Numbered from the stretch's first letter, positions 19,499 to 31,501 are shown. The stretch: 39,016 nucleotides of DNA from an uncultured Enterovibrio sp. (GCA_947041315.1 CAMRDW010000007.1:1-39016), one strand, 5' to 3'. Made by a program: numbers and translations. Notes: generated from the sequence alone by a model not told the origin.

Positions 19499-20269
19499 TT
19501 AAAGGTGAATACCGAGACGGAAAATAAGTGCGTCTCCGTAGCCATCAACCCCCAATTTGTTCGAAAAATAACGGTAAGTTAAGCCGGTATAGATGCGAGG
19601 AGAGACATCATACCAAAGGCTAAGGCCGCCGTTTAAGCCACTTGAACCGTTTTGAGAAACCGAATAAGCCTCATTGCGTGCAAATTCAATTTCATTCCAA
19701 TTGGTGATGAGTAAAGGCTGGCCCGCTATTTCAAATTTGGCGCCTGCAGACCAACCGAACATGCCGCCGTTTAAGCCTGAAGCATCAGGGTTTGCTGCGG
19801 CGTTGGCACTTCCTGCGGTCACGTCATGAAAACCAACCCAAGGTTTAAACCAATAATTTTCGTTCGCAAGACCGACATAGCCAAAGCCAAGAACCCGGTT
19901 TTGCTCATCAAATGCGCCAGCATTTTCTGAAAAATCATAGATTTGCGTATAAAGTGTTGCATTTTCAATCAATTTGTAATGCAGTGAGAATTTTGCCGCT
20001 TGGCTGCGTTTATTGGAGCCTTCGTTTATTTTTTCGTATTCATAAAAACCGTAAAGTTCGCCCCAGCTAAAAGCGGCTCCGCCTTCTGCGCCTAACGTGA
20101 CATGATCATCACGATCTGTGCTGACATCGATGCCATTAAAGCCTTGCGTTCCATGGGTCCAGGTGAGGTAATCGGTATAGACATTGCCGAAACCATACAG
20201 GTATTCTGCCTGTGAAGGGGCCGAGATGCTTGTGGCCAGAATGCTTAGAGCGACAACAGATTTACGCAT
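19499..20269 (-). CDS. OmpK/Tsx-like outer membrane protein
   Basis: Signal peptide ending PSQA, beta-barrel pattern, YTDYLTWTHGTQGF, terminal aromatic-type strand; resembles the nucleoside-channel/OmpK family. Confidence 0.75.
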   Translation of the reverse strand: MRKSVVALSILATSISAPSQAEYLYGFGNVYTDYLTWTHGTQGFNGIDVSTDRDDHVTLGAEGGAAFSWGELYGFYEYEKINEGSNKRSQAAKFSLHYKLIENATLYTQIYDFSENAGAFDEQNRVLGFGYVGLANENYWFKPWVGFHDVTAGSANAAANPDASGLNGGMFGWSAGAKFEIAGQPLLITNWNEIEFARNEAYSVSQNGSSGLNGGLSLWYDVSPRIYTGLTYRYFSNKLGVDGYGDALIFRLGIHL

Positions 20270-20420
20270 TTTTTATCCCTTTACAGCGAAGATGAAATAA
20301 GCAAAGTAGGCTGCATTTTACTTTGCTCTGCGTGCGCCATTGTAGATAAAAGTTCAAAAAAAGAAATGCAAGAAGCACGAATATCCTTTTTATTTGTGAT
20401 TCAACTCACTTTGGGTTTTC

Positions 20421-20550
20421 TAATACACACAAAGTCATTGAAGGTGCGCGTTTACCCCAAGCGAGTGATGCCCCTGAATACAGAGGAACTCTGTGACGGG
20501 ATGCTGCGAGCTTCGTCAAGACCCTGCTGGCTTCAAAGGCGAGGGGGTGA
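20421..20550 (-). repeat. Degenerate ERIC-like element
   Basis: AAAGTCATTGAAGGTGCGCG ... GGCTTCAAAGGCGAGGGGGTGA. Confidence 0.75.
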
Positions 20551-20560
20551 ATCAAAAAAG

Positions 20561-20597
20561 GGATAAAAAGAAAGAGCGCCACAAAATGAGGCGCTTA
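20561..20597 (-). terminator. Terminator downstream of ampG-like gene
   Basis: On minus: AGCGCC-tcattttgt-GGCGCT followed by CTTTCTTTTT. Confidence 0.65.
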
Positions 20598-20625
20598 AAA
20601 TACGGTGGAGAATGGGATTTCGGGG

Positions 20626-22008
20626 TTAATTTTCTGATATTTTTTTAAAGTGCTCTCGCAATCCAATGAGCATGGCAAGGCTTGGGATCACCATCAGTGT
20701 TGTTAAAATGAAGAAGAAAGACCAAGGGTTTAGCCAAGAGATGCTTTGTAACCAGCTAAATCCTTCAATCCAGTCAATCATTGAGCCGCTAAAAGAAGAG
20801 AGGGTCGTGCGCCCTAAATTACCTAAAGAGGCCAGTAAAGCATATTGGGTTGCTGAAAATGCTCGACCCGTTAAGAAGGTCAAGAAAGAAACAAACGCGA
20901 TGGTAGCAAATGCACTTGTAAAATTGTCAACAATCAAGGTGGCGAGAAAGAGGTTTTCATTGGGACCGACTTGCGCCATGAGAGCAAACATCAGGTTGCT
21001 GCCAGCCATTGCCAGACCGCCGATGAAGAGCCCTTTTATGACGCCAAAACGAATATTGATGGCGCTGCCAACCAAGGTAAAAAGAAGGGTGACAGCCCAG
21101 CCAAACAGTTTTGAATAATAGCCAATTTGCTCATTACTAAAACCGATTTCTTTGTAAAAGACGATGGACATGCGTCCAAGAAAAGCTTCACCAATTTTAA
21201 AAAGAAAAACAAACAATAAAAGAGTGAGGGCTGTTTTTACGCCATTTTTTCTAAAAAATTCAGCAAAAGGTTCAATTAAGGTGACTGAAATCCAAACTAA
21301 AGCGCTGTTTTTGTTTTTATTTAAGCGGGTTGCATAATGAGACTCTGCATCCGCTTGCAATTGATCCCGTAAAGGTTCGGGCTCTTTTATTGACAAGGTA
21401 AAGACGATAAGCAAGAGCACAATGGCGGTCATTCCGTAGTAAACGCCGTTCCACCCAATCGTGTCTGCATTAATAAAAGCAAAATACCCCGGCAAACTGT
21501 AACCTGTCCACCATCCCATCACGCTCATGGCGGCGGCTTGAGGTAATTTTGTTTTTTCATTTGTGTTAAAAGAATCAATGCGAAAAGCATCAATGGCAAT
21601 ATCTTGCGTAGAGGAAGCACAAGCAATACAAAAGGCCAATGCAGAAGTCAGCCAAAGATTAAGAGCGGGTTGCGTGTTTGCGATTAAAAACGTGCAAACA
21701 AGCATGACTATCTGCATCAATAAAATCCAGCTTCGCCTTTGTCCGAATACGCGATGTAAAAAAGGCAATTTGACGCGATCAATCAAAGGCGCCCACATCC
21801 AGTTGATGGCATAAAGCATAAAAACAGAACCAAAAAGACCGATGGCGGTTCGGCTTAAGCCTGCATCTTTCAGCCATCCAGACATGTTTGATCCGATCAA
21901 TACCCAAGGAAAGCCGCTGGCACACCCTAAAAGAAACACCCATAAAAGACGGCGGTCGAGGTAACTTTTTAAGGTATCACGCCAAGTAAGTATGGAGAGA
22001 TGGGACAT
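20626..22008 (-). CDS. ampG: AmpG-family muropeptide MFS transporter
   Basis: GFPWVLIGSNMSGWLKDAGLSRTAIGLFG, WAPLIDRVKLPFL..GQRRSWILLMQ, SSTQDIAIDAFRI; next to yajG-like gene. Confidence 0.9.
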   Translation of the reverse strand: MSHLSILTWRDTLKSYLDRRLLWVFLLGCASGFPWVLIGSNMSGWLKDAGLSRTAIGLFGSVFMLYAINWMWAPLIDRVKLPFLHRVFGQRRSWILLMQIVMLVCTFLIANTQPALNLWLTSALAFCIACASSTQDIAIDAFRIDSFNTNEKTKLPQAAAMSVMGWWTGYSLPGYFAFINADTIGWNGVYYGMTAIVLLLIVFTLSIKEPEPLRDQLQADAESHYATRLNKNKNSALVWISVTLIEPFAEFFRKNGVKTALTLLLFVFLFKIGEAFLGRMSIVFYKEIGFSNEQIGYYSKLFGWAVTLLFTLVGSAINIRFGVIKGLFIGGLAMAGSNLMFALMAQVGPNENLFLATLIVDNFTSAFATIAFVSFLTFLTGRAFSATQYALLASLGNLGRTTLSSFSGSMIDWIEGFSWLQSISWLNPWSFFFILTTLMVIPSLAMLIGLREHFKKISEN

Positions 22009-22152
22009 AATATGGCGCTCAGGGGAAGAAAATGAAGTGTTTACATGCTACTTCGCTTCAAGAATGAATACTAGATTGAGGGAGGGGTTATTAAGAAAAA
22101 ACGTGGGGGAGGCGTCGCGTTTTGGATTGTTGCAAAAAGACTCTCCCACGTT

Positions 22153-22280
22153 TTAATCCTGTTTTCTTTGACGCTGCGAGGGGGTTGGCTCTGCTTGTTA
22201 AAGCCCTTCACACAATGGATCTGTGCTCAAGGGCTTTATTCGTTTGCCGTTGACACCCAACTTCAAGGGTCCCAGGTGTA
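22153..22280 (+). repeat. Degenerate ERIC-like element (~128 bp) between ampG and cyclophilin genes
   Basis: TTTGACGCTGCGAGGGGGTTGGCTCTGC ... GTTTGCCGTTGACACCCAACTTCAAGGGTCCCAGGTGTA. Confidence 0.75.
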
Positions 22281-22285
22281 CTGAT

Positions 22286-22870
22286 TTATTTTGTTTCTTT
22301 TTCTTTAACCAAATCTATTTGTTTGATGAGAATGGGATGTTGTGGAACATCGGTCATTTGTGTTGTAGGAATGGTCACGGTTTTGACTTTGGCGATTTCT
22401 TGTACAACGTTAAATCCTTCAATGACTTTCCCAAAAACGGCATAGCCTGGCTGAGAAGGGGTGGCATTGAGGCTGGAGTTGTTTGCAAGGTTGATGTAAA
22501 ACTGGCGCGTGGCGGAGTCTGGATTTGAGGTGCGCGCCATAGACAAGGTGGCTTCATCATTGGGGAGGCCATTTTGTGACTCATTCACAATTTCCCCAAA
22601 GGTACTTGGGCGTGGACTGAATTTTTCATCAAAGCCCCCGCCTTGAACAACAAAACCGGGGATCACGCGGTGAAATTGTGTTCCTTTATAGCTGCCATCT
22701 TTTACATATTTAAGAAAATTCTCGACGGTAATAGGGGCTTTTTCTGGATAAAGTTCGACTTTAAAATCTCCCATACTGGTTTGAATATCGACTATCGGGT
22801 TCGCTGCAAATGCAGGGACCGTTAAGAGGAGGGATAGGCTGATCAGTGATGTTTTAATAATTGATTTCAT
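22286..22870 (-). CDS. Periplasmic cyclophilin-type peptidylprolyl isomerase
   Basis: Signal peptide; MGDFKVELYPEKAPITVENFLKYVKDGSYKGTQFHRVIPGFVVQGGG, VFGKVIEGFNVV. Confidence 0.93.
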   Translation of the reverse strand: MKSIIKTSLISLSLLLTVPAFAANPIVDIQTSMGDFKVELYPEKAPITVENFLKYVKDGSYKGTQFHRVIPGFVVQGGGFDEKFSPRPSTFGEIVNESQNGLPNDEATLSMARTSNPDSATRQFYINLANNSSLNATPSQPGYAVFGKVIEGFNVVQEIAKVKTVTIPTTQMTDVPQHPILIKQIDLVKEKETK

Positions 22871-23454
22871 TATGTATTCTCAGTCATAAAGGTGATGAGT
22901 TGAGTGTCTTTTGCTATGTCGTTAAGTACGGCTTCCAGCAAAGAGTTTAGTTCTTTTTCCATGTCATTGGTTGAGGCGCTCATTGGGCCGTCTGATGTCG
23001 ATTGCCCTGTATAGCGTTTTACAAATGAATTTTTTTTATTTTGTGCAACCAATTGGATTTGTACGTTAGTAGAGATACTGTGAGAAAACAAGGAATGTTT
23101 GACCTTCACAAGGGCATCTAATAAATCCAAACGCAGTTTGACCTGTCCTTCTTGGACTCGATTGAACCCGAGCGAATTCATTTGAATAGCCAATGCATTT
23201 TCTAAAGTAAGACGCAGGTTGGTGTCGGTGTGAAGAGGTTGCACCTCTTTACGCCCATTATCAACGACCGCCACAAATTGAGCGGTGCGTAAATCACGAC
23301 TTCCAAGTACCACCTGCGCCTTTTTGGTCATTGCTGTTTCTGAAAGGGTGGGTTTGGGTGAAATGGTAAGCTGTGCTTCTTTTGGGGTAGAACAACCCGT
23401 GATACCGATGATCATGGCTGTGATAAGAAGGTTTCTTTTCATGATTAGACGCAT
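22870..23454 (-). CDS. yajG: YajG-family lipoprotein
   Basis: Lipobox ITGC; LGSRDLRTAQFVAVVDNGRKEVQPLHTDTNLRLTLENALAIQMNSLGF; neighbours ampG as in other gammaproteobacteria. Confidence 0.75.
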   Translation of the reverse strand: MRLIMKRNLLITAMIIGITGCSTPKEAQLTISPKPTLSETAMTKKAQVVLGSRDLRTAQFVAVVDNGRKEVQPLHTDTNLRLTLENALAIQMNSLGFNRVQEGQVKLRLDLLDALVKVKHSLFSHSISTNVQIQLVAQNKKNSFVKRYTGQSTSDGPMSASTNDMEKELNSLLEAVLNDIAKDTQLITFMTENT

Positions 23455-23533
23455 TCCTTTAGATTTTATTGCCGTGTTTTAATTTAATTTTGAAACTTAT
23501 GCAATTCGTCATCTTGCGTCTGTGAGTGACTCT

Positions 23534-24706
23534 TTATTTACTCGACAGGCCTTGGATGACGCGTTCATCCATTATGGGTTCTTTTGTGGCTTCGATTATG
23601 ACAAATTTATTGTTCGAAGCCAGTGTCTTTGTATTATTGAAAAGACGTTTTAATTTAGCATGATAGCCGAGATGTCTGTTGCCTATAACGACAATGCGTC
23701 CTTGAGGCTCAAGAACTCGTTTTGCGTCACAAAACATCTGCCATGCAATGTGTTCACTGACGGCTTGAAGTTGATGAAATGGGGGATTACACAGAATTAA
23801 ATCGGCTGTGTTTTCCTCAAAACCATCTAAGCAGTTGTTTAGAATACAGTTTGATTCTGTATTTTCGTTGGTGTGGTTTTTCATGTTTATTTTGGCCGAT
23901 GCAATGGCCATATGGCTTTCATCAACGGAGGTTATTTTCGCATGAGGGTGCAGCCTTGCAGCTTGAATGCTGAGCACCCCATTACCACAACCCAAATCAA
24001 TAATGTGCTTCATCTTTTTGTCCGAAGGAATGTGGCTCAGCATCAAATAGGCGGCGATATCTAAACTTTCGGCAGAAAAAACATTGGGATAATTTTCAAG
24101 TCGAAGTCGGTATTCTGGCACATCAAATGCCGTGGTTGGGGCCGGCAATCGCTCTGATTGAATTGTTTTTTCACAAAAAATAAGGCGCGCTTTTTTCTTG
24201 GCTAAAGAGGTGTGCGTGGGGCCCAAGTATTTTTCAAATAGTTTGAGGGTGGAGGTATGAATATCTTTGGCTTTTGATGCAGAGATTACCTTGATATCTT
24301 TATTTAAATGCTGAGATAATTGGCAAAGTTGCCATACCAGTAAACGGTTATTGTTGGTCAGTTTAAGAAGGACAAAATCAATTTGGGTCGGCAGAGGGTC
24401 TAATGATGAAAGAAAGTGCACACCTGACAACTGATTTGTTTCCACGTTTTTCATCATACTTTGCTGAGATAAAAATGAATCATTCACCGCGCTAACGTGA
24501 TGACCTTTTTTTATTGCCCAGCAGCACAGCGCGCCGAAACTGTCATTCATAATGAGAAAATGTGTTTTGGGAGGGAATTCTTTTTTTTCAAGTTCTTCGA
24601 TAAGGTATTCGTCGGAAGAATCCCATGCCTGGAGTTTTTCGTTTTTCTGTATTGGATAACGACGTAATTCAAATGTGGAATGATCAATCTCTAAATGGGT
24701 TTTCAT
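23534..24706 (-). CDS. rlmG: 23S rRNA (guanine-N2)-methyltransferase RlmG
   Basis: LQAWDSSDEYLIEELE, NDSFGALCC, SASKAKDIHTSTLKLFEKYLGPTHTSLAKKKARLI, IDLGCGNGVLSIQAARLHP, LILCNPPFHQ. Confidence 0.92.
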   Translation of the reverse strand: MKTHLEIDHSTFELRRYPIQKNEKLQAWDSSDEYLIEELEKKEFPPKTHFLIMNDSFGALCCWAIKKGHHVSAVNDSFLSQQSMMKNVETNQLSGVHFLSSLDPLPTQIDFVLLKLTNNNRLLVWQLCQLSQHLNKDIKVISASKAKDIHTSTLKLFEKYLGPTHTSLAKKKARLIFCEKTIQSERLPAPTTAFDVPEYRLRLENYPNVFSAESLDIAAYLMLSHIPSDKKMKHIIDLGCGNGVLSIQAARLHPHAKITSVDESHMAIASAKINMKNHTNENTESNCILNNCLDGFEENTADLILCNPPFHQLQAVSEHIAWQMFCDAKRVLEPQGRIVVIGNRHLGYHAKLKRLFNNTKTLASNNKFVIIEATKEPIMDERVIQGLSSK

Positions 24707-24823
24707 TGGATGTTTCAGTAAAAATGGTTAAATTATTCCTTATATTCTCTCAAATAACGACAAGACTGCAATAACCTTTGATCAGATTTAGACAAAGTAA
24801 CAAATAAGGAATGAGGTCCTGTA

Positions 24824-25141
24824 ATGATTCATTTGAAAATCGAAAATAAACTCCGCCAAGCATTTCATCCCATTTATCTTGATGTCATCAATGAAAGTTA
24901 TATGCATCAAGTGAGAGAGGGAGCGGAAAGTCATTTTAAAGTCATCATAGTGAGTGCAGATTTCGAGGGAAAGCGCTTGATTGCTCGACATCGAGCGGTG
25001 AATGAGATCCTTAAAGATGAATTGAAAAACGACATTCATGCATTGGCGATTCATACCTATACAGCAAATGAATGGGATGAAGTAAATAAACAAGCTCCGC
25101 GTTCACCTGCGTGCCAAGGAGGTTCAAAAAAGACGGTATGA
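24824..25141 (+). CDS. bolA: BolA family transcriptional regulator/Fe-S factor
   Basis: [71 protein letters not shown]. Confidence 0.94.
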   Translation: MIHLKIENKLRQAFHPIYLDVINESYMHQVREGAESHFKVIIVSADFEGKRLIARHRAVNEILKDELKNDIHALAIHTYTANEWDEVNKQAPRSPACQGGSKKTV

Positions 25142-25348
25142 ATGGGAATGCTAAAAAGAGCAAGCTTTATTTTTTCTATTTTTATCTTTCTTCTTTTATC
25201 AAAAAGAGGGGGGTTTAAATTGTTTAAAGAGAGGCGTATCAATAAAAAGGAAGTGTGTTTTTTTCTCTAGTATATTTTTTTTAAGTTTTAGCTATCATAT
25301 GATGTGATTTAAATGAACCAAAAGAGAAAAATGTGTGTTGCGTCGTAT

Positions 25349-25404
25349 TTGTCGATTATATTAGGCGCCACATTAATGTGTCACCGAATATTAAATATCG
25401 ACAA
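25349..25404. promoter_or_regulatory. Nested dyad upstream of nqrA (TTGTCGAT...CACATTAATGTG...ATCGACAA)
   Basis: Perfect 12-nt palindrome (25369-25380) inside an 8-bp perfect outer inverted repeat in the bolA-nqrA gap. Confidence 0.45.
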
Positions 25405-25598
25405 TGTGACTTAATGTAAAAGAAAGTATTTTTTGTAAGTAATAAACATTAATGGCTAAATAACAAGCTATTTTTTTGTGCGTTATGTAAGCATGGTGTT
25501 GCTAGGCTGTTTTATTTTTTAAAGAACTTAACAATGAAATGTGGAGCGAACTCACGCAAAGCATCCCTTTCTTTCCCTTTAAAATAGTGCAAGTGCGT

Positions 25599-26939
25599 AT
25601 GATAACGATAAAACAGGGTTTGGATATCCCTATTTCAGGGGCTCCCGCTCAAGTGATAAGTGATGGTCCTGCCATCAAAAGAGTGGCTTTACTCGGAGAA
25701 GAATATGTGGGAATGCGTCCATCGATGCATGTCCGCGAAGGCGACGTTGTAAAAAAAGGTCAAGTTCTTTTTGAAGACAAAAAGAATCCTGGCGTTTTAT
25801 ACACAGCCCCTGCTTCGGGAAAAGTGGTTGAAATTAACCGTGGTGCAAAACGTGTGCTTCAGTCTGTTGTGATTGAGGTTGAAGGGCATGAACAAATCTC
25901 ATTTAAAAAATACAAAGCGTCAGACATTGCAAACCTTGACAGGGCGGTTGTCGTAGAGCAACTGATACAGTCTGGAATGTGGACCTCGCTTCGTACTCGT
26001 CCATTCAGTAAAAACCCAGCGATTGATGCCAAACCCTCGGCTATTTTTGTGACGGCGATGGACACCAATCCATTGGCAGCACATCCTGAGCTTATCATCG
26101 AGCGTCAAAGTGAGGCATTTTTAGCAGGTTTAAGTCTTGTCTCGCGTCTAACCGAAGGAAAAGTCTACGTCTGCAAAGGCGACAGCACTTTGCCTCAGAG
26201 CAAAAACCCTAAAGTTGAAGAGCAGGTGTTTAGTGGACCCCATCCTTCTGGATTAGTGGGTACACACATTCATTTTCTTCGTCCTGTGGGGGGAGATGTA
26301 CAGGTATGGCATCTTAATTATCAAGATGTTATTGCTTTCGGTCACCTCTTCTTAACGGGGGAGATTTACACAGAGCGTGTCATCGCCTTGGCAGGACCTG
26401 TGGTCACTGAGCCGCGTTTGATTCGGACTTGTATTGGCGCTTCTTTAGGTGAATTAACGTTAAACGAGTTAAAACCTGGAGAAATCCGCATTATTTCAGG
26501 CTCAGTATTGAGCGGTGTTCAAGCGGAAGGGGTTCATGGTTATCTTGGACGTTACCATTTGCAAGTGAGCGCCTTGCTTGAAGGACGTGAAAAAGAATTG
26601 TTTGGCTGGCTTGCTCCGGGTCGAGATAAATTTTCTGTGACACGGGCATTTTTGAGCCAGTTTTTCAAAAGCAATCTATTTAGCATGACAACGACCACAA
26701 ATGGCAGTGAACGTTCGATGGTTCCTATAGGTAATTATGAACGCGTCATGCCTTTGGATATCGAGCCCACGCTTCTTTTGCGTGACATTTGTGCCGGTGA
26801 CTTGGACAGTATGTCTGCGTTGGGTGCGTTAGAACTTGATCCTGAAGATCTTGCGCTCTGTACGTTTGTTTGCCCTGGCAAGTACGATTTTGGGCCGATG
26901 CTCCGCGAGTGTTTGGACCAAATTGAGAAGGAAGGGTAA
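25599..26939 (+). CDS. nqrA: Na+-translocating NADH:quinone reductase subunit A; start likely 25599 (ORF track 25539)
   Basis: [49 protein letters not shown]. Confidence 0.97.
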   Translation: MITIKQGLDIPISGAPAQVISDGPAIKRVALLGEEYVGMRPSMHVREGDVVKKGQVLFEDKKNPGVLYTAPASGKVVEINRGAKRVLQSVVIEVEGHEQISFKKYKASDIANLDRAVVVEQLIQSGMWTSLRTRPFSKNPAIDAKPSAIFVTAMDTNPLAAHPELIIERQSEAFLAGLSLVSRLTEGKVYVCKGDSTLPQSKNPKVEEQVFSGPHPSGLVGTHIHFLRPVGGDVQVWHLNYQDVIAFGHLFLTGEIYTERVIALAGPVVTEPRLIRTCIGASLGELTLNELKPGEIRIISGSVLSGVQAEGVHGYLGRYHLQVSALLEGREKELFGWLAPGRDKFSVTRAFLSQFFKSNLFSMTTTTNGSERSMVPIGNYERVMPLDIEPTLLLRDICAGDLDSMSALGALELDPEDLALCTFVCPGKYDFGPMLRECLDQIEKEG

Positions 26940-26942
26940 CTG

Positions 26943-28184
26943 ATGGGCCTCAAAAAGTTCCTTGAAGATATAGAACCGCATTTTGAGCCTGGCGGAAAAC
27001 ATGAAAGATGGTTTGCGCTTTATGAAGCGACGGCCACCTTACTCTATACCCCAGGTACAGTGACAAAACGCAGTTCACATATTCGTGACAGTATTGACCT
27101 AAAACGCATCATGATCATGGTGTGGTTTGCTGTTTTCCCCGCCATGTTCTGGGGAATGTATAACACAGGTAACCAAACTATCATGGCGTTAAACGCGATG
27201 TATAGCGCCGAACTTCCGACGATCATTAGCGGAAATTGGCATTATTGGTTAACGCAAATGCTGGGAGGCAGTCTCTCTGTAGATGCGAGCTGGGTGAGCA
27301 AGATGCTCCTGGGGGCCACGTATTTCTTGCCTATTTACGCCACTGTTTTTCTTGTGGGTGGTTTTTGGGAAGTTTTGTTTTGTATGGTGCGTAAGCATGA
27401 AGTGAATGAAGGTTTTTTTGTGACCTCCATCCTTTTTGCATTGATTGTGCCCCCCACACTTCCCCTTTGGCAAGCGGCTATCGGCATCACGTTTGGTGTT
27501 GTTGTTGCAAAAGAAATTTTTGGCGGGACGGGCCGTAACTTTTTAAATCCAGCCCTTGCAGGACGCGCCTTTTTGTTTTTTGCCTATCCTGGGCAAATTT
27601 CAGGCGATCTCGTTTGGACGGCTGCCGATGGTTTCTCAGGGGCGACCCCTTTGAGCCAGTGGGCCGTTTCCGGTCAAACTGCTTTGCTTAACAATGTGAC
27701 TGGCGGCACCATTTCTTGGATGGATGCCTTTATCGGTAACATTCCAGGCTCCATTGGTGAAGTCTCCACGGTGGCCATCTTGATGGGTGGGGCCTTGCTT
27801 GTCGCCATGCGGATTGCTTCTTGGCGCATCATCTTTGGCACCATGATAGGGATGGTCGTTGTTGCAGGACTCTTTAACTTTATTGGTTCTGATACCAACC
27901 CGATGTTCCGCATGCCTTGGCATTGGCATTTGGTCTTAGGCGGCTTTGCTTTTGGTATGATGTTCATGGCGACAGACCCTGTTTCTGCCTCTTTTACGAA
28001 TAAAGCAAAGTGGTGGTACGGTATCTTAATTGGTGCTATGGCGGTCATGATAAGGGTGGTCAATCCTGCTTATCCAGAAGGGATGATGTTGGCTATTTTG
28101 TTCGCGAACTTGTTTGCACCGCTGTTCGATAACCTGGTTATTCAGGGGAACATCAAACGGAGGCTCGCTCGTGTCAAGCAATAA
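26943..28184 (+). CDS. nqrB: Na+-NQR subunit B
   Basis: [29 protein letters not shown]...; [36 protein letters not shown]. Confidence 0.97.
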   Translation: MGLKKFLEDIEPHFEPGGKHERWFALYEATATLLYTPGTVTKRSSHIRDSIDLKRIMIMVWFAVFPAMFWGMYNTGNQTIMALNAMYSAELPTIISGNWHYWLTQMLGGSLSVDASWVSKMLLGATYFLPIYATVFLVGGFWEVLFCMVRKHEVNEGFFVTSILFALIVPPTLPLWQAAIGITFGVVVAKEIFGGTGRNFLNPALAGRAFLFFAYPGQISGDLVWTAADGFSGATPLSQWAVSGQTALLNNVTGGTISWMDAFIGNIPGSIGEVSTVAILMGGALLVAMRIASWRIIFGTMIGMVVVAGLFNFIGSDTNPMFRMPWHWHLVLGGFAFGMMFMATDPVSASFTNKAKWWYGILIGAMAVMIRVVNPAYPEGMMLAILFANLFAPLFDNLVIQGNIKRRLARVKQ

Positions 28185-28962
28185 CGATAGCATCAAAAAA
28201 ACCCTGACCGTGGTGATCGCACTGAGCCTTGTGTGTTCTGTGGTGGTTTCATTTGCAGCGGTTTATTTGCGTCCTTTACAAGAGGCCAATGCAAAGCAAG
28301 ATGTTCAGCGTAATATTTTGCAAGTATCCGGCATTGAAACCGATGGCAGCAAAGAAGCCATCATACAGGCTTTTAACCGTTTTATTGAACCTAAGCTTCT
28401 TGATCTTTCAACGGGGGACTTTATCGGAACCCCAGAAGAAGCAAGGGCGTATGATCAACGCAGTGCAGCGGCAAATCCTAACCAATCCATCTCATTAAGC
28501 GCAGAGCAAGACATCGCAAAAATTTTGCGTCGAGCGAATGTGGCGAAAGTGTATTTGGTGAAGAACGCGCAAGGTAAGACAGATCAAGTGATCTTACCGA
28601 TGCACGGCAATGGTCTCTGGTCAATGATGTATGCATTTGTTTCTGTTGAAACAAATGGAAATACATTGAGTGGGATCACCTACTACCAGCAAGGTGAAAC
28701 GCCGGGGCTGGGAGGGGAAGTTGAGAACCCGCGTTGGCGCTCTCAATTTAAAGGAAAAGTTTTGTTTGATGACAAAGGCTATCCTGCATTGAAGATCGTA
28801 AAAGGCGGCGCGCAACCGGGTGATATTCACGGTATAGACGGTTTATCGGGTGCAACCTTAACGGCAAATGGTGTGCAGAATACGTTTGACTTCTGGCTTG
28901 GTGACAATGGCTTTGGTCCATTCCTGAAAAAAGTTCAAAAGGGAGCGCTAACCAATGGCTGA
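28171..28962 (+). CDS. nqrC: Na+-NQR subunit C (GTG start overlapping nqrB end; ORF track 28114)
   Basis: [31 protein letters not shown]; covalent-FMN motif region [16 protein letters not shown]. Confidence 0.96.
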   Translation: MSSNNDSIKKTLTVVIALSLVCSVVVSFAAVYLRPLQEANAKQDVQRNILQVSGIETDGSKEAIIQAFNRFIEPKLLDLSTGDFIGTPEEARAYDQRSAAANPNQSISLSAEQDIAKILRRANVAKVYLVKNAQGKTDQVILPMHGNGLWSMMYAFVSVETNGNTLSGITYYQQGETPGLGGEVENPRWRSQFKGKVLFDDKGYPALKIVKGGAQPGDIHGIDGLSGATLTANGVQNTFDFWLGDNGFGPFLKKVQKGALTNG

Positions 28963-29587
28963 TACTAAAGAACTGAAAAAGAATCTTTTGTCTCCAATTG
29001 TCGACAATAACCCGATTTCACTTCAAGTGTTGGGTGTGTGTTCGGCGTTGGCTGTGACCACAAAGCTTGAAACGGCCTTCGTAATGACACTGGCTGTGAT
29101 TTTTGTGACGGCGTTTTCAAACTTCTTTGTTTCTTTGATCCGCAATCACATTCCAAGCTCAGTGCGTATTATCGTGCAGATGACCATTATTGCGTCTTTG
29201 GTTATCGTGGTCGATGAGATATTGAAAGCGTATCTTTATGATATTTCGAAACAACTTTCTGTTTTCGTCGCGCTTATCATTACCAACTGTATCGTTATGG
29301 GGCGCGCTGAAGCTTATGCAATGAAATCGGCCCCCCTTCCTTCGTTTATTGATGGTATTGGAAACGGCTTGGGTTATGGTTTTGTCCTCATTACTGTCGC
29401 TTTTTTCCGTGAGCTTTTAGGTTCAGGAAAACTCTTTGGTGTGCCTATTTTACCTTTAACATCCGAGGGTGGCTGGTATCAGCCAAACGGCATGATGCTA
29501 TTGGCACCTTCTGCGTTTTTCTTGATTGGATTTTTAATCTGGATTGTACGTATTTTCAAACCAGAACAAGTAGAAGCGAAGGAGTAA
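28955..29587 (+). CDS. nqrD: Na+-NQR subunit D
   Basis: [31 protein letters not shown]; membrane protein in NQR operon. Confidence 0.97.
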   Translation: MADTKELKKNLLSPIVDNNPISLQVLGVCSALAVTTKLETAFVMTLAVIFVTAFSNFFVSLIRNHIPSSVRIIVQMTIIASLVIVVDEILKAYLYDISKQLSVFVALIITNCIVMGRAEAYAMKSAPLPSFIDGIGNGLGYGFVLITVAFFRELLGSGKLFGVPILPLTSEGGWYQPNGMMLLAPSAFFLIGFLIWIVRIFKPEQVEAKE

Positions 29588-29594
29588 GGGCGTA

Positions 29595-30191
29595 ATGGAA
29601 CATTACATTAGCCTCCTGGTTCGTTCGATTTTTATCGAAAACTTGGCATTGTCTTTCTTTTTAGGTATGTGTACGTTTCTTGCCGTATCTAAGAAAGTAA
29701 AAACCTCTTTTGGGCTAGGTGTTGCGGTTATCGTTGTATTGTCGGTGGCGGTGCCTGCGAACAACCTGATTTATACCTATGTCCTTAAAGGTGGAGCGCT
29801 TGCTGAAGGTGTTGATCTTAGCTTCCTCAGCTTTATTACCTTTATTGGTGTGATTGCAGCTTTGGTTCAGATCCTTGAAATGGTTCTTGACCGCTTTTTC
29901 CCACCGCTCTATAACGCATTGGGGATATTTTTGCCCCTCATCACGGTGAACTGCGCCATTTTTGGTGGTGTCTCGTTCATGGTTCAGCGTGATTACAATT
30001 TCTTGGAATCCGTCGTTTACGGTTTTGGATCCGGTGTAGGTTGGATGCTCGCTATCGTTGCACTTGCGGGGATCCGTGAAAAAATGAAGTACTCTGATGT
30101 ACCTCCAGCACTTCGTGGTTTAGGGATCACCTTTATCACGGTAGGTTTGATGGCGTTAGGCTTTATGTCTTTCTCTGGTGTTCAACTGTAA
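29595..30191 (+). CDS. nqrE: Na+-NQR subunit E
   Basis: [42 protein letters not shown]. Confidence 0.97.
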   Translation: MEHYISLLVRSIFIENLALSFFLGMCTFLAVSKKVKTSFGLGVAVIVVLSVAVPANNLIYTYVLKGGALAEGVDLSFLSFITFIGVIAALVQILEMVLDRFFPPLYNALGIFLPLITVNCAIFGGVSFMVQRDYNFLESVVYGFGSGVGWMLAIVALAGIREKMKYSDVPPALRGLGITFITVGLMALGFMSFSGVQL

Positions 30192-30223
30192 GTCGGGTAA
30201 ACCGCGATATAAAGGAATAGTCA

Positions 30224-31447
30224 ATGGACATTATTCTTGGTGTAGTGATGTTTACTCTTATCGTATTGGTTTTGGTTTTGGTGATTTTGTTCGCCAAATC
30301 GAAACTGGTGCCTTCAGGTGACATCATCATTTCTGTAAATGACGATCCAAACCTTGCAATTACCACTCAACCAGGTGGTAAGTTATTGAGTGCTTTAGCA
30401 AGTTCAGGCGTGTTTGTTTCTTCTGCGTGTGGTGGCGGTGGTTCATGTGGGCAATGCCGAGTGAAAATAAAATCAGGCGGTGGTGATATTTTGCCCACAG
30501 AGCTTGATCATATTTCAAAAGGTGAAGCGCGCGAAGGTGAACGTTTAGCCTGCCAAGTTGCAATGAAAACGGACATGAACATTGAATTGCCAGAAGAGAT
30601 TTTTGGTGTGAAAAAGTGGGAATGTACTGTTATTTCAAATGATAACAAAGCCACTTTTATCAAAGAGCTTAAGCTGCAAATCCCTGATGGGGAAACGGTG
30701 CCGTTTCGTGCTGGTGGGTATATTCAAATTGAAGCGCCTGCGCACCATGTTAAATACGCCGATTACGATATTCCAAAAGAATACCGTGAAGACTGGGATA
30801 AGTTTAATTTGTTCCGTTATGAGTCCAAAGTGAACGATGAAACAATTCGTGCATATTCCATGGCGAATTACCCAGAAGAATTTGGCATTATTATGCTAAA
30901 TGTGCGTATTGCGACACCGCCGCCGAACAACCCTGATGTTCCCGCTGGGATCATGTCTTCGTATATTTGGTCACTGAAAGAAGGTGATAAGTGTATGATT
31001 TCAGGTCCATTTGGGGAGTTTTTCGCGAAAGACACTGACGCTGAAATGGTCTTTGTTGGCGGTGGGGCAGGGATGGCGCCGATGCGCTCTCACATTTTTG
31101 ATCAGCTTAAGAGATTAAAATCTAAGCGTAAAATGTCTTTTTGGTACGGAGCACGCTCGAAACGCGAAATGTTCTACACCGAAGATTTTGACGGGCTACA
31201 AGCTGAAAATGCTAACTTTATTTGGCATTGTGCACTCTCTGATCCTTTGCCTGAAGACAATTGGGAAGGCCACACGGGTTTTATTCATAATGTTCTTTTT
31301 GAACATTATCTTAAAGATCATGATGCGCCAGAAGATTGTGAGTATTACATGTGCGGTCCACCGATGATGAATGCGGCTGTGATTGGAATGCTGAAAAATT
31401 TGGGTGTTGAAGAAGAAAATATTCTCCTTGATGACTTTGGCGGTTAA
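30224..31447 (+). CDS. nqrF: Na+-NQR subunit F
   Basis: [17 protein letters not shown] 2Fe-2S ferredoxin domain; FNR-type FAD/NAD domain; [14 protein letters not shown]. Confidence 0.98.
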   Translation: MDIILGVVMFTLIVLVLVLVILFAKSKLVPSGDIIISVNDDPNLAITTQPGGKLLSALASSGVFVSSACGGGGSCGQCRVKIKSGGGDILPTELDHISKGEAREGERLACQVAMKTDMNIELPEEIFGVKKWECTVISNDNKATFIKELKLQIPDGETVPFRAGGYIQIEAPAHHVKYADYDIPKEYREDWDKFNLFRYESKVNDETIRAYSMANYPEEFGIIMLNVRIATPPPNNPDVPAGIMSSYIWSLKEGDKCMISGPFGEFFAKDTDAEMVFVGGGAGMAPMRSHIFDQLKRLKSKRKMSFWYGARSKREMFYTEDFDGLQAENANFIWHCALSDPLPEDNWEGHTGFIHNVLFEHYLKDHDAPEDCEYYMCGPPMMNAAVIGMLKNLGVEEENILLDDFGG

Positions 31448-31501
31448 TGGCAAGACCGTGTTTTAATAAATGGCTGGCATCGTGTCAGCCATTTTTCGTC
31501 C

